This document shows, piece after piece, positions 17,387 to 26,969 of a stretch of DNA of 64,000 nt; the stretch's first letter is position 1, and every line of letters starts with the position of its first letter. The notes under the pieces are model-generated. The model was not told where the DNA came from. It ran no database searches and saw nothing but the letters and a program-made list of their open reading frames with translations. Location of the stretch: the NCBI GenBank assembly GCA_013816845.1, contig JACDDU010000001.1:496001-560000 (forward strand), given 5' to 3'. The position numbers were made by a program, and so were the translations under genes. This stretch comes from Gammaproteobacteria bacterium. GTDB taxonomy: Bacteria; Pseudomonadota; Gammaproteobacteria; DSM-16500.

Positions 17387-19428
17387 ACTTATCACAAACT
17401 TACAAGCATTGGCGGTTAGAAACGGATGAAGATCAAATTTTGTGGCTCTATTTCGATAAGCAAAATGCATCAGTTAACACTATTGATCGTGCCGTCATGG
17501 AAGAGTTATCTAACATTGTGGATACACTGGCTCACGATACAACGCATAAAGCTGTTATTATTGCCTCGGGTAAGAAAAATGGTTTTATTGCGGGTGCCGA
17601 TATTTCCCAATTCACAAAATTTAAAGATATTGATGAAGCTATTTTCGCATTAAGTTCTGGTCAGCATATTTTAAATAAACTAGAAGCTTTAAAAATGCCT
17701 ACCATCGCTATGATTGATGGTTTTTGTTTAGGTGGCGGTATGGAACTCGCTTTAGCATGCCGTTATCGAGTAGCCGATGAAAGTGGCAAAACCCGCCTTG
17801 GGTTACCTGAAGTTAAATTAGGAATTCATCCAGGTTGGGGTGGCACAGTGCGTATGCCAAAGTTGATTGGGGCTATGCAAGGTCTCAACATGATATTATC
17901 TGGCCATACGATCAGTGGAAAAGCAGCTGCGAAATTAGGGCTGGTAGATGTTGCAGTACCAAGACGACAATTAGTTCACGCTGCTAAATATTATGCACTT
18001 AATAAACCTGCTCCTCATCAAGCAACCACACTGCAAGCGTTAAGCAATAAAAAATTATCGCGACAAATGATTGCGCCCTTCTTAAGAAAAAAATTAAATG
18101 AAAAAATTAGTCCGCTTCATTATCCCGCACCTTTTCATGCTTTAGATAATTGGGAGCATGTTGGCGTTGAAGGTGATGCAGCTTATGAAAGAGAAGCAAA
18201 AAGCTGTGGCAAATTATTTTTTAGTGATACAGCGCAAAATCTTGTTCGTGTGTTCTTTTTGCAAGAAAAATTAAAAGGCCTTGCCAAAGACGTTAAATCA
18301 AAAGCAAAACATATTCATGTTATTGGTGCGGGCACTATGGGTGGTGACATTGCCGCATGGTGTGCCATGCAAGGTTTAACGGTAACCTTACAAGATTTAG
18401 AGCCACGTTTTATCTCACCTGCTATTAAGCGAGCCCATGCGTTATATAAAGATAAATTAAAAGATAAGCACTTGGTTCAGCAGGCGATGGATAGGCTTAT
18501 TCCTGATGTAAAAGGAAATGGTGTTTACAAAGCGGATATTATCATCGAAGCAGTTGTTGAAGATTTAGCGATAAAGCAAAAAATGTTTCGTGATATTGAA
18601 TTAAAAGCTAAGCCATCAGCGATTTTGGCGACTAATACTTCAAGTATCCCACTCGATGAAATCAATACTGTTTTAAATAATCCCGAGCGTTTAGTTGGTA
18701 TTCATTTCTTTAATCCTGTTTCGAAAATGTTGCTGGTTGAAGTGGTAAAAGGTGAAGCAACTAGCCCTGAAATTCTTGCGCAAGCGATTAGCTTTGTACG
18801 CAAAATAGACCGGTTACCTTTGCCAGTTAAAAGCAGTCCTGGGTTTTTAGTTAATCGAATTTTAATGCCTTATTTACTTGAAAGCATGAATTTAATAAAC
18901 GAAGGCGTTCCCATGACAGCAATTGATAAAGCCATGACTCAATTTGGTATGCCGATGGGTCCGATTACACTTGCTGATACTGTTGGGCTTGATGTGTGTT
19001 TATCCGTTGCTAAACACTTAGGCAAATATTTCGATGCACCCATTCCACCTAAGCTTATTGAAATGGTTGAACAACGAAAGTTAGGCCGTAAAACAGGTGA
19101 AGGTTTTTATAAATACGATAAACGTGGTAAACCGATTAAACCTGAACAAAGCTATGATCGACCTTTGGAAGATATTTCGGATCGCTTAGTTTTGCGGATG
19201 TTAAATGAAGCATTTGCTTGTTTACGTGAAGGTGTGGTGGAAAATGATGATTTACTCGATGCAGGTATGATTTTTGGCACAGGATTCGCACCATTCCGTG
19301 GCGGTCCTATTCATTATGCTAAAACTCAAGGTGTGCAAGAGTTATATCAACAATTCGTTAAACAACAACAAGCTCGCGGTGAAAAACCTGAAGAAGTATC
19401 CAATTGGGAAACGACTTCAGCAGCGTAA
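17383..19428 (+). CDS. Bifunctional enoyl-CoA hydratase / 3-hydroxyacyl-CoA dehydrogenase
   Basis: The 681-residue protein fuses the two middle steps of beta-oxidation. The N-terminal crotonase domain has NGFIAGADISQF and LGGGMELALACRYR (oxyanion hole) and LPEVKLGIHPGWGG (catalytic Glu). The NAD-binding domain begins near residue 308 with VIGAGTMGGDIAAWCA, followed by HFFNPVSKMLLVEVV and a C-terminal dehydrogenase domain. It is slightly shorter than E. coli FadB (729) and FadJ (714). Its thiolase partner lies immediately upstream, as in fadIJ. A strong terminator follows. Confidence 0.93.
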   Translation: MNLSQTYKHWRLETDEDQILWLYFDKQNASVNTIDRAVMEELSNIVDTLAHDTTHKAVIIASGKKNGFIAGADISQFTKFKDIDEAIFALSSGQHILNKLEALKMPTIAMIDGFCLGGGMELALACRYRVADESGKTRLGLPEVKLGIHPGWGGTVRMPKLIGAMQGLNMILSGHTISGKAAAKLGLVDVAVPRRQLVHAAKYYALNKPAPHQATTLQALSNKKLSRQMIAPFLRKKLNEKISPLHYPAPFHALDNWEHVGVEGDAAYEREAKSCGKLFFSDTAQNLVRVFFLQEKLKGLAKDVKSKAKHIHVIGAGTMGGDIAAWCAMQGLTVTLQDLEPRFISPAIKRAHALYKDKLKDKHLVQQAMDRLIPDVKGNGVYKADIIIEAVVEDLAIKQKMFRDIELKAKPSAILATNTSSIPLDEINTVLNNPERLVGIHFFNPVSKMLLVEVVKGEATSPEILAQAISFVRKIDRLPLPVKSSPGFLVNRILMPYLLESMNLINEGVPMTAIDKAMTQFGMPMGPITLADTVGLDVCLSVAKHLGKYFDAPIPPKLIEMVEQRKLGRKTGEGFYKYDKRGKPIKPEQSYDRPLEDISDRLVLRMLNEAFACLREGVVENDDLLDAGMIFGTGFAPFRGGPIHYAKTQGVQELYQQFVKQQQARGEKPEEVSNWETTSAA

Positions 19429-19441
19429 GTTACCCAAAAAT

Positions 19442-19471
19442 AAAAATCCCAGTTTTACTGGGATTTTTTTT
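19442..19471 (+). terminator. Rho-independent terminator of the fad operon
   Basis: AAAATCCCAG, loop TTTTA, CTGGGATTTT, with the stem running into a run of eight T. It lies 13 bases after the stop of the multifunctional beta-oxidation gene. It can also serve the leftward MFS gene that ends at 19507. Confidence 0.9.
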
Positions 19472-19506
19472 AACTTCATCTTAATTTAGCAACTCATTAA
19501 TTTTTT

Positions 19507-20775
19507 CTATTCGGTAGTTAAATTAATTCCCTTCGTTTCTTTGACAAAAAATAGACTTACCAAAAGTGTAATGCCAGCACAGATAGCAATATAAAGAGCA
19601 GGTGCAATAAGAAGATTGGTTTTGAAGAATAACCATTCAGAAATAAAAGGGACCGTTCCACCTAGTAAACCATTCCCCAAGTTGTATCCAAAAGAAACCC
19701 CTGTGTAACGCGCTGGCGGAGGAAAGTTTTCTACGATGGCAACGGAAGTCGTTCCTTGTTCTAAAGAACTTGCAAAGGTAAAGATAACCAGGGTAAAAAT
19801 AATCAAAATTGAGCTGCTAAAGTTTAAAAGGTAGAATCCGGGCACAATAATTAAAAAAATAAAAGTTGCATTAAAGACTAGCATTTTTTTTCGGCCGAAT
19901 TTATCACATAGCAATCCTGCTAAGGGTATCAAAATAATCATCAGTAAAATGAGGCAAGACATTAAGATAGAAATATGACGTATCGATAAAGTAAACTGTT
20001 GTCGTAAATAAAGTGGCAGAAAGATAAAACAAAAATAATAAAAAGTCGTACCCATGCAAACAAGCCCCAATGTTCTTAATAATTGAGGAAGGTTATATTT
20101 GAAAACAGTTTTAATCGGATTCTGAGTTAATAAATTCTCAGCACGTAAATATTTGAATACGCTAGTTTCCTTGAGATTCAAGCGATAATAATAAATAAAT
20201 AAACCCAGCAATCCACTAAGCACATAAGGAATGCGCCATCCCCAATCATCTAATGTTACTGGTGTAAAAAGGGTGGTCGTAATAATACCAACAATCGCAG
20301 CAAGTAAAATACCAATGTTTGATCCCATGCTTGCACAAGCTGTAATAGCGGCACGATATTGGGTAGGCGCAGTTTCTGCTAAATAAATTAAGTTGCCGCT
20401 GTACTCCCCACCAATACTAATACCTTGCAGCATACGAATGATGATAAGCAATGTTGGCGCGAAAATGCCAATTTGATCATATGTGGGTAAAAAACCAATA
20501 AGTAGTGTGGGTAAAGTAATCATTAAAATAGATAAGCGGAGTGTTTTAGCGCGTCCCGTGCGATCGCCCAAATAGCCAAAAATTAACGCGCCAATAGGTC
20601 TACATAAAAATCCTACGGCAAAGACGCCAAATGTCGCAATCATTCCAGCTTTTTGATCATAAACTGGAAAGAAAAGTCGGCCAAATAGAGCAGAAAAAAT
20701 AGTGAATAAGCCAAAATCATACCATTCAAGTACATTGCCAATACTACTACTGACAATCGTATTGGTATATTTCAT
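19507..20775 (-). CDS. MFS transporter of the metabolite:H+ symporter (ProP-like) family
   Basis: This twelve-span inner-membrane carrier starts with the family signature GNVLEWYDFGLF and has GYLGDRTGRAKTLRLS as the loop 2-3 motif and GISIGGEYSGN in the region typical of ProP-like proteins. Members import proline, betaine, citrate, alpha-ketoglutarate or similar acids with protons; the substrate here cannot be told. I chose ATG 20775 (422 residues), which begins at the conserved N terminus and leaves a 19-base gap after the upstream gene. A longer reading from 20856 would overlap that gene by 62 bases. Confidence 0.88.
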   Translation of the reverse strand: MKYTNTIVSSSIGNVLEWYDFGLFTIFSALFGRLFFPVYDQKAGMIATFGVFAVGFLCRPIGALIFGYLGDRTGRAKTLRLSILMITLPTLLIGFLPTYDQIGIFAPTLLIIIRMLQGISIGGEYSGNLIYLAETAPTQYRAAITACASMGSNIGILLAAIVGIITTTLFTPVTLDDWGWRIPYVLSGLLGLFIYYYRLNLKETSVFKYLRAENLLTQNPIKTVFKYNLPQLLRTLGLVCMGTTFYYFCFIFLPLYLRQQFTLSIRHISILMSCLILLMIILIPLAGLLCDKFGRKKMLVFNATFIFLIIVPGFYLLNFSSSILIIFTLVIFTFASSLEQGTTSVAIVENFPPPARYTGVSFGYNLGNGLLGGTVPFISEWLFFKTNLLIAPALYIAICAGITLLVSLFFVKETKGINLTTE

Positions 20776-20794
20776 GATGGCAAGATGAACTCCA

Positions 20795-21352
20795 TTACGT
20801 TTTCCATTTAATGTTGCAACCAAGGCTTGCTTTTTGGTCCGGGTTGATAGGTTCATGGTGAAGCAAACTATCTAGTGCTTGTGTTAAATCCCGACCTGTA
20901 ACCGGTTTGCCATTTCCTGGGGTTGCATCATCAAAACGTCCTCGATAAACACAATTTAATTCGCCATCAAAAATATAAAAGTCAGGAGTGCAAGCAGCCC
21001 GGTAAGCTTTCGCAGTTGCTTGCGTTTCATCGTATAGATAGGGAAATGAAAAGGATTTTGTTTGCGCTTCATGCTGCATAAGTTGAGGGGAGTCTGCGGG
21101 ATATTTTGTGACATCGTTTGAGTTGATTGCAATAAATACAATGTCATGTTTTTGATAATGTTTAGCCACTTCAATTAACTTTGCTTGAATATGTTTAACA
21201 TAAGGGCAGTGATTACTAAGAAACATAATAACTGTACCTATGGTTGATTTTAAATTTTGCAAAGATAAAGTTTGTTGGGACACGGTATCAAACAAGGTAA
21301 AATCGGGCGCTTTTGAGCCCAAAGGAATCATCGTTGAGGGTGTTTCCGCCAT
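20795..21352 (-). CDS. Thioredoxin-fold peroxiredoxin-like protein (AhpC/TSA family)
   Basis: The protein has the layout of cytosolic single-domain thioredoxin-like proteins: GSKAPDFTLFDTVS at the N terminus, the motif FLSNHCPYVKH holding the reactive Cys, then FIAINSNDV and DFYIFDGELNCVYRGRFDD. Substrate and physiological role are unknown. I chose ATG 21352 (185 residues) because family members begin a few residues before the PLGSKAPDF-like motif. A TTG at 21391 with AAGGA upstream would add 13 residues and cannot be excluded. It is co-directional with the MFS gene, 19 bases apart. Confidence 0.85.
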   Translation of the reverse strand: MAETPSTMIPLGSKAPDFTLFDTVSQQTLSLQNLKSTIGTVIMFLSNHCPYVKHIQAKLIEVAKHYQKHDIVFIAINSNDVTKYPADSPQLMQHEAQTKSFSFPYLYDETQATAKAYRAACTPDFYIFDGELNCVYRGRFDDATPGNGKPVTGRDLTQALDSLLHHEPINPDQKASLGCNIKWKT

Positions 21353-21471
21353 GATAGTGGTCTCGATTGTATTGGTTGTTTTGTTATTCAAATACGGTAT
21401 CCTTATAAGTCTTTTAATTCAAGCAGATTAACGCGCTTGAATGCTTACTAAGTTTTAGGAGAGGACGTTAA

Positions 21472-22827
21472 ATGAAAGGTTTCACAATGGCCCGAAGCAT
21501 GATGGTCCTATGCGCATCTGGTTTATTAGGCATATCCAACCAGACATTGGCATCAGCGTTCCAACTATGGGAACAAGATGGTGCAAGTATCGGTAATTAT
21601 CACGCAGGTTATGCAGCTCTCGGTGCCGATGCAAGTATTGCTTTTTACAACCCTGCCGGAATAATGCGAATTAAAAATCAACAGCTTGTCCTTGGTACTG
21701 CAATCATTCCTGCAAACTTTAAGTTTCAGGGCCAAGTTATGGTTGTTGAGCCACCTTTTTCACAAACTTTTTCAAATGTAACGGCTCAAGGTGGCACGTT
21801 TAATGTTATCCCCAATTTGCATTATGTTGCACCCATTGGCGAGCGCGTTGGCTTTGGGTTTAGTATTACGGTTCCTTTTGGATTGAAAACAAGTTATGGC
21901 AGAACGACACCTTTACGTTATGCAGCAACTCTAACCTCAATTCAAGCGATCGATTTCAGTCCGGCACTTGCTTTACAAGTTACAGATAAAGCATCGCTCG
22001 GCGCGGGATTTGATATACAGCGTGTTAGTGCTGAATTTGATAATGTGGGTATTTTATTATTTATTCCAGATTCTAATACTGAGAGTACTAACAAGGCTAC
22101 GGGAACAGGATACGGCTATCACCTCGGGGGCATGTATGAATTCTCTCCTCAAACGCGTGTGGGGTTAAGTTATCATTCCAAAGTTGCTCATCATTTAAGT
22201 GGAACGAGTAAATTTGTAGGTCCAGTTGCTGATGCATTAAATGGCGGAACGCTAGAGTCGGGGCGAGCTACCACTGGCTTTACATTGCCTGCATATACTG
22301 CGCTTAGTGGGTACCACAGAGTTCATCCTCAAGCTGCCGTAATGGGAACGGTTATCTATACACAGTGGAATACAATTCAGAATTTAACCTTAAACAACAT
22401 CGCAGGCGCCATTGCTTTACCACCGCCTGATCTTATTGCACCAAGCACTTCAATCTCAGTCACGATTCCTCAACATTTTCGTAATACTTGGAATTTTTCC
22501 GTGGGTGCTGATTATTATCCAACCGATCGCTTCACGCTACGAGGTGGTATTGGTTACGATCAAACTCCTGTTCGAAATGCTTACCGCAATGTTCAGTTAC
22601 CTGACAATGATCGTTTTATAGTTGCTATTGGTGGTCATTTCCAAGCAAGCAAAACAGTAGGTTTTGATTTGGGATGGTCGCACTTATTCGTAAGTGGCGT
22701 GACAGTTGCGCCGCCACCGCAAGCGACAGGGGGGCAAACAGTGATAACTTCTGGTCGTGTGACGGGAGGTGCTGATGTGTATGGTTTGCAAATGATTTGG
22801 AATTTTGACCAACCGGTTGAGGTTTAA
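21472..22827 (+). CDS. fadL: Outer-membrane long-chain fatty acid transporter, FadL family
   Basis: FadL-type porins let long-chain fatty acids and other hydrophobic molecules cross the outer membrane. The signal peptide ends near TLASAFQ, and the mature protein begins FQLWEQDGASIGNYHAG, the typical FadL start that forms the plug. It is followed by ALGADASIAFYNPAGI and alternating beta-strand patterns through 451 residues, ending in VYGLQMIWNF, with a near-terminal aromatic residue. AGGAGAGG precedes the ATG. It lies close to the fadE operon, consistent with uptake feeding beta-oxidation. Confidence 0.93.
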   Translation: MKGFTMARSMMVLCASGLLGISNQTLASAFQLWEQDGASIGNYHAGYAALGADASIAFYNPAGIMRIKNQQLVLGTAIIPANFKFQGQVMVVEPPFSQTFSNVTAQGGTFNVIPNLHYVAPIGERVGFGFSITVPFGLKTSYGRTTPLRYAATLTSIQAIDFSPALALQVTDKASLGAGFDIQRVSAEFDNVGILLFIPDSNTESTNKATGTGYGYHLGGMYEFSPQTRVGLSYHSKVAHHLSGTSKFVGPVADALNGGTLESGRATTGFTLPAYTALSGYHRVHPQAAVMGTVIYTQWNTIQNLTLNNIAGAIALPPPDLIAPSTSISVTIPQHFRNTWNFSVGADYYPTDRFTLRGGIGYDQTPVRNAYRNVQLPDNDRFIVAIGGHFQASKTVGFDLGWSHLFVSGVTVAPPPQATGGQTVITSGRVTGGADVYGLQMIWNFDQPVEV

Positions 22828-22833
22828 TTAATA

Positions 22834-22873
22834 CCCCATGCGAAACAATTTTTTTGGTTAATTTCGCATGGGG
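22834..22873 (+). terminator. Perfect 12-bp inverted repeat after fadL
   Basis: CCCCATGCGAAA and TTTCGCATGGGG are exact complements around a 16-base T-rich loop, starting seven bases after the fadL stop. The T run is inside the loop instead of after the stem. The hairpin could serve both fadL and the leftward gene ending at 22902. Confidence 0.6.
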
Positions 22874-22901
22874 TGACCGTAGAACGGAAAATTGATGAAC
22901 T

Positions 22902-23276
22902 CTATTTTCCACCCATTATATTAACTTCTTTGCCGCTGCCTGATACTGTAAAGACTTTTTGATGATTGTTAACACTGCTTACACCCGTTTTAGAGTCTAC
23001 GGTTACAGTCGCAATTTTACTTCCGCTACAAGACTTATTCATATAAACCCAGACTTCACATTTTTTTGGGCAATATAAATCAAAAATGGCTTGAGGTATG
23101 GTAAGTGAGGAATCGGGGTTTAAGATACCTTTAGAGCCTGCGATAGAAGAGCAAGGGCTCATATTGGTTTTTGCCGTCCCATAGCTTTTGGTTTTATTGT
23201 TAATAACGAGTTCTGCAAAGCCACTGATCGGAAGCATCGCAATAATTGCCGTAGCAATAAGTTTTTTTGTGTTCAT
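22902..23276 (-). CDS. Small exported protein, tandem paralogue 1
   Basis: 124 residues from ATG 23276, chosen because AAGG lies about five bases upstream and the signal peptide starts there (MNTKKLIATAIIAMLPISGF, cleavage near FAE). The mature part has LVINNKTKSYG, several Cys, a CEVWVYMNKSCSG segment and IATVTVDSKTG. These match the next gene upstream in order and spacing, so the two are tandem duplicates. Four cysteines suggest disulfides. The role is unknown; it is presumably periplasmic or secreted. Confidence 0.75.
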   Translation of the reverse strand: MNTKKLIATAIIAMLPISGFAELVINNKTKSYGTAKTNMSPCSSIAGSKGILNPDSSLTIPQAIFDLYCPKKCEVWVYMNKSCSGSKIATVTVDSKTGVSSVNNHQKVFTVSGSGKEVNIMGGK

Positions 23277-23350
23277 AAATACCTTGTTATAAATTATTAA
23301 AAAAGTTGAAGTTCCTAAGCGTGATAGAGGCACTCTTAGGAACTGAGTTG

Positions 23351-23761
23351 TTATTTCTTTGAAGCGAGCTGCTCAACGCGGATGCTAAAAGCAGTCCATG
23401 TTACTTTGTAAGGCACATCTTTCGCTATACCAACTTGTTTAATACCAGTTTTTACGCTTAAGGTAACGGTAGCTGCAATAGGACCGGTGCAGTCGTTCGT
23501 CATGTAAACATCAGCTTTGCAATTATCTAAATTTTTCATGCAAGCCATGCGAAGTTGTAAGTCTTTAACAATTTTTGTAGTTCTTGCTTTCGTTATTCCA
23601 TCCTTCCCCATGATGGTGGTAGAGCAATATCCTTTGTTAATCACCGAGGTCGAATCTTTATCAGTATTGTTAACAATAATTAAGTCACCAGCATGTGCAA
23701 ACACAGGAACACAGAGTGAAGCAATCAATAGCGTACTGAGTAGGGTTTTCTTTAACGACAT
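23351..23761 (-). CDS. Small exported protein, tandem paralogue 2
   Basis: 136 residues with a clear signal peptide ending VFAHAGD, then LIIVNNTDKDS, a CSTTIMGKDGI segment, CKADVYMTNDCTG and IAATVTLSVKTG. The same blocks occur in the neighbour at 22902-23276, so they are diverged duplicates. AAGGAA lies before the ATG. Each gene has its own ribosome binding site and they are 75 bases apart, probably one transcript. Function is unknown. Confidence 0.78.
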   Translation of the reverse strand: MSLKKTLLSTLLIASLCVPVFAHAGDLIIVNNTDKDSTSVINKGYCSTTIMGKDGITKARTTKIVKDLQLRMACMKNLDNCKADVYMTNDCTGPIAATVTLSVKTGIKQVGIAKDVPYKVTWTAFSIRVEQLASKK

Positions 23762-23801
23762 ACCTAACTTCCTTTTTTTAAAAAAAATAAAGAAGTTGAT
23801 T

Positions 23802-25460
23802 CTAACTAGGTAAAGAAATTGGTACTACTATTTTTTCACCTTCTTGCAAAGAATTGTCATCAATAAAATTAACAATTCTTAATGCGGAAGCAGAAGTATG
23901 AAATTTTTGAGCGATTTTTGCAATCGTATCACCGCGTCTTACTACATAAAGGGTGTCACCCCGCGTAATTTTTTTGTTGGCATTAGGCTGAGATAACGTT
24001 TTGCTTGCATGCGTAGGAATAATAAGTTGTTTGCCAGTTTTAATATCACTGCTTTTTAGTTTATTAACTGCTAATAAAAAATCAGGATGTATTTTGAACC
24101 GTTGCGCAACACTACGAAGCGTATCATTTGAACGAATCATGTAAACCGTATCGCCGGGCTGCAAGCTGTAATTTATTTTTTTTAGATTAATTTTGGAAAC
24201 TATCGTATTGCTTGCGGTTACAATAGGTGAAATTAATTGTTTCAAGTGTGTTGGACGAGAAGCATTTTTCTTATTATTTGCAAGGAGTTCCATAATTGGA
24301 ACCATAGCTTTCGTATCGCTCAAGGTATTAGGAATTAATAAATTAGTATCAGGATATATTGTATTACTTACGAGGTGATTTAGCTTACGCACATCGATCA
24401 TGTTTGTATTAAATTTTTTTGCAACCGTGGCTAAGGTATCTGAACTTTTAACTTTATAATGAAACCATTTAACTTGAGTATTGAGCGGGGATCTCGCTAA
24501 ATTTTCTGAAAACTGTTCGACATTTTCAATAGGCAGTACAAGTTTATAAGGACCTTTTGCAGTAGTGCTATGACTAAAACCGGGATTTAGTTCCATTAAG
24601 TTTTTAAAAGACAGCCCCGCAAGATTAGAAGCATAATTTAAATTAATTTGTCGGCCTATTTCAATTTGTGCAAGGTAAGGTGCGTTTTTGACTGGAGGAA
24701 AATAAAGTGGGTAAATATCAGGGCGACTTATAATTGCAGCTAAGGCTAATAGACTTGGCACATAATCGCGTGTTTGTTGCGCTACGGGTAGCGACCAAAA
24801 ATCAGTGCGTCTTCCGTCTCGAATATTTCGCTTAATAGCAGAAAGTACATTTCCTTCACCTGTATTGTATGCAGCGATAGCAAGCAACCAATTGCCTTCA
24901 AAAAAGTTTTGCAAGTAAGCTAAATAATTGAGGGCACCGCGTGTCGAAGCAATAATATCGCGACGTCCGTCATACCATGCGCTTTGTTTAACACCGAATC
25001 CTGTTGCAGTCCCGGGCATTAATTGCCAAAGCCCTGCGGCGCCAACGCTTGATAAAGAAAAAGGATTGTAACCACTTTCAATAATGGGTAATAAAACAAT
25101 TTCAGCAGGAAGATGTTTTTTCTTTACTTGGTGCAAAATATAATAAAGGTAAGGTGCAGCTCGCGTTGCAGATCTGAGTAAATAATCCTGATTATTCATG
25201 AACCATTCAATGCGCTCTTGAACCTGGGGATTATCCTCATAATGCGGCAAGCTAAACTCATCGCGTAACACTTCCCATATGTTGTCAGCGTGATGAAAAC
25301 GTGAAAGGTCTTCTGCTATTTTTTGTTTGTGCAAGGAAGAAAGGTGCACGTCTGTTTGATAAGTTTGTATGCCTTCACGATTAAGCGCGGATAGGCTATA
25401 AGCGTTTGCGCTGATTAAAGTAATAAGTAGAAATTGTATAATCCATTTCATGACTTGCAT
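23802..25460 (-). CDS. mltD: Membrane-bound lytic murein transglycosylase D
   Basis: This periplasmic enzyme cuts the glycan strands of peptidoglycan, forming 1,6-anhydro-muramic acid ends. An N-terminal hydrophobic signal (about 4-21) lacks a lipobox cysteine. The SLT domain has E128 in LLPIIESGYNP as catalytic acid, followed by SSVGAAGLWQLMPGTA and AYNTGEGNV. Three LysM repeats follow at about 343-390, 434-480 and 504-550 and bind peptidoglycan. Length 552 is slightly above E. coli MltD (452), which has two LysM repeats. An in-frame ATG three codons in is an alternative start. Confidence 0.93.
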   Translation of the reverse strand: MQVMKWIIQFLLITLISANAYSLSALNREGIQTYQTDVHLSSLHKQKIAEDLSRFHHADNIWEVLRDEFSLPHYEDNPQVQERIEWFMNNQDYLLRSATRAAPYLYYILHQVKKKHLPAEIVLLPIIESGYNPFSLSSVGAAGLWQLMPGTATGFGVKQSAWYDGRRDIIASTRGALNYLAYLQNFFEGNWLLAIAAYNTGEGNVLSAIKRNIRDGRRTDFWSLPVAQQTRDYVPSLLALAAIISRPDIYPLYFPPVKNAPYLAQIEIGRQINLNYASNLAGLSFKNLMELNPGFSHSTTAKGPYKLVLPIENVEQFSENLARSPLNTQVKWFHYKVKSSDTLATVAKKFNTNMIDVRKLNHLVSNTIYPDTNLLIPNTLSDTKAMVPIMELLANNKKNASRPTHLKQLISPIVTASNTIVSKINLKKINYSLQPGDTVYMIRSNDTLRSVAQRFKIHPDFLLAVNKLKSSDIKTGKQLIIPTHASKTLSQPNANKKITRGDTLYVVRRGDTIAKIAQKFHTSASALRIVNFIDDNSLQEGEKIVVPISLPS

Positions 25461-25700
25461 CTAGTTTTATCGCATCATAAAAGAAAATAATCCAATAAAG
25501 ATATGCACCTGTTTCCTTTTAACGTTGATTCGCATTCTGTGCGTAGGTTATACAAAATTGCTTAATGTTCAGATGAAGCTGACCCGCGTTAGGCTTGATC
25601 AGAATCTAGATAACTTGTCCCGTAGATAGTACTGATTAATCACTGTACGTCAAGATTTGATGTGCTATAGTATCAAAATTAATCAGGAGGCTGAAAGGAT

Positions 25701-26513
25701 TTGGCACACGGTTATTATGCACTACAGCATTTTAATCAATGGTTATTGAGAGATTTTTTAGGCGCGCGCGTTATTGATGCAGAGAAACAACGCCTAACTG
25801 TCATGCTTGACCACCATTATGGTAAACATGCGCTTCTGATAGGTGTTCCAAAAGAGCGAGACCTCCTGCACGCAACGCACCTTCCATGCAACACCTTGAT
25901 GAGTCCTTTTTTTTCTCAGGAACCCCATATCCTTTCGGTTGAAAGTGGTTTGCAGGAATTACCCATCTACAGTGGCAGTATTGATTTAGTTTTACTTCCC
26001 CATACTCTCGAATTTTTAGATAACCCTCGCCAGCTTCTTGCAGAGGCTTGTCGTATTGTAAAGCCAGAAGGTTTACTGGTAATAGCTGGTTTTAATCCCA
26101 TCAGTATGTGGGGGATCAAAAAGATGCTAGTGAACAAATTTGCTGCAAAAGGACCGCGTAAACACCATAATTCTATGCCATGGAACGGAAATTTTATTAA
26201 AGCAAGCGATGTAATCCGCTGGCTAAAGCTTTCTGACTTTATTATTGAACAACATCAAACCGTTTTGTTTCGACCCCCTACAACGCATGAACCGTTATTT
26301 CAAAAATTAAAATTTTTAGAATCTTTTGGTAGAATTTGTTTTCCCCGATGGGGCGCCATTTATTTGCTAGTAGCTCGTGCAAAAGTCATTCCACTCACTC
26401 CTATCAAAATGAAGTGGAAGCAAAAATTCGGTTCAATTGGTATATCAACAAGCATTCCGAGTCATGTTAGACTGCTGCGTCCTGTAGACTTACCCGAACG
26501 CACGGATAATTAG
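25701..26513 (+). CDS. SAM-dependent methyltransferase (YafS-like)
   Basis: A 270-residue class I methyltransferase-like protein. Motif I is degenerate (LLIGVPKERD). Later motifs are good: SIDLVLLPHTLEFLDNP, RIVKPEGLLVIAGFNP and WGIKKML. It starts at TTG, supported by AGGAGG ten bases upstream; no ATG lies near. It sits directly upstream of rnhA and dnaQ, the place of yafS in E. coli, which supports orthology. The substrate is unknown. Confidence 0.83.
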   Translation: MAHGYYALQHFNQWLLRDFLGARVIDAEKQRLTVMLDHHYGKHALLIGVPKERDLLHATHLPCNTLMSPFFSQEPHILSVESGLQELPIYSGSIDLVLLPHTLEFLDNPRQLLAEACRIVKPEGLLVIAGFNPISMWGIKKMLVNKFAAKGPRKHHNSMPWNGNFIKASDVIRWLKLSDFIIEQHQTVLFRPPTTHEPLFQKLKFLESFGRICFPRWGAIYLLVARAKVIPLTPIKMKWKQKFGSIGISTSIPSHVRLLRPVDLPERTDN

Positions 26514-26519
26514 TACGCA

Positions 26520-26969
26520 ATGAAACATGTTTATATTTATACAGACGGAGCTTGTCGTGGAAATCCCGGTCCGGGCGGGTGGGGTGCGCTATTGCGTTAT
26601 GGTGAACACGAAAAAAGAATTTATGGTGCGGAATCTGCGACAACAAATAATCGTATGGAATTAATGGCAGCTATTCAGGCACTCGCTGCCTTAAAACAAA
26701 AATGTAAGATTGAACTTTACACCGACTCACAGTATGTCCAAAAAGGCATTACCCAGTGGCTAACGCAGTGGAAGGCACGTGGTTGGAAGCGAGCTGATAA
26801 AAAAAGTGTGAAGAATGCCGATCTTTGGCAATCTCTAGATCACGAAGTAAAGCGCCACGAAGTCACATGGCACTGGGTTAAAGGTCACAGTGGGCATGTT
26901 GAAAATGAGTTGGCGGACCAATTGGCCAATCTCGCTATTGATGAATTAAAGGCGAAAAGGAAAGTTTGA
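26520..26969 (+). CDS. rnhA: Ribonuclease HI
   Basis: RNase HI degrades RNA in RNA:DNA hybrids. The 149-residue protein has all catalytic acids: D9 in [12 protein letters not shown]47 in NNRMELMA, D69 in LYTDSQYV and D133 in LADQLAN, with H123 in KGHSGH. It lies six bases after the methyltransferase gene and overlaps dnaQ by one base, so the three form an operon. Confidence 0.97.
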   Translation: MKHVYIYTDGACRGNPGPGGWGALLRYGEHEKRIYGAESATTNNRMELMAAIQALAALKQKCKIELYTDSQYVQKGITQWLTQWKARGWKRADKKSVKNADLWQSLDHEVKRHEVTWHWVKGHSGHVENELADQLANLAIDELKAKRKV

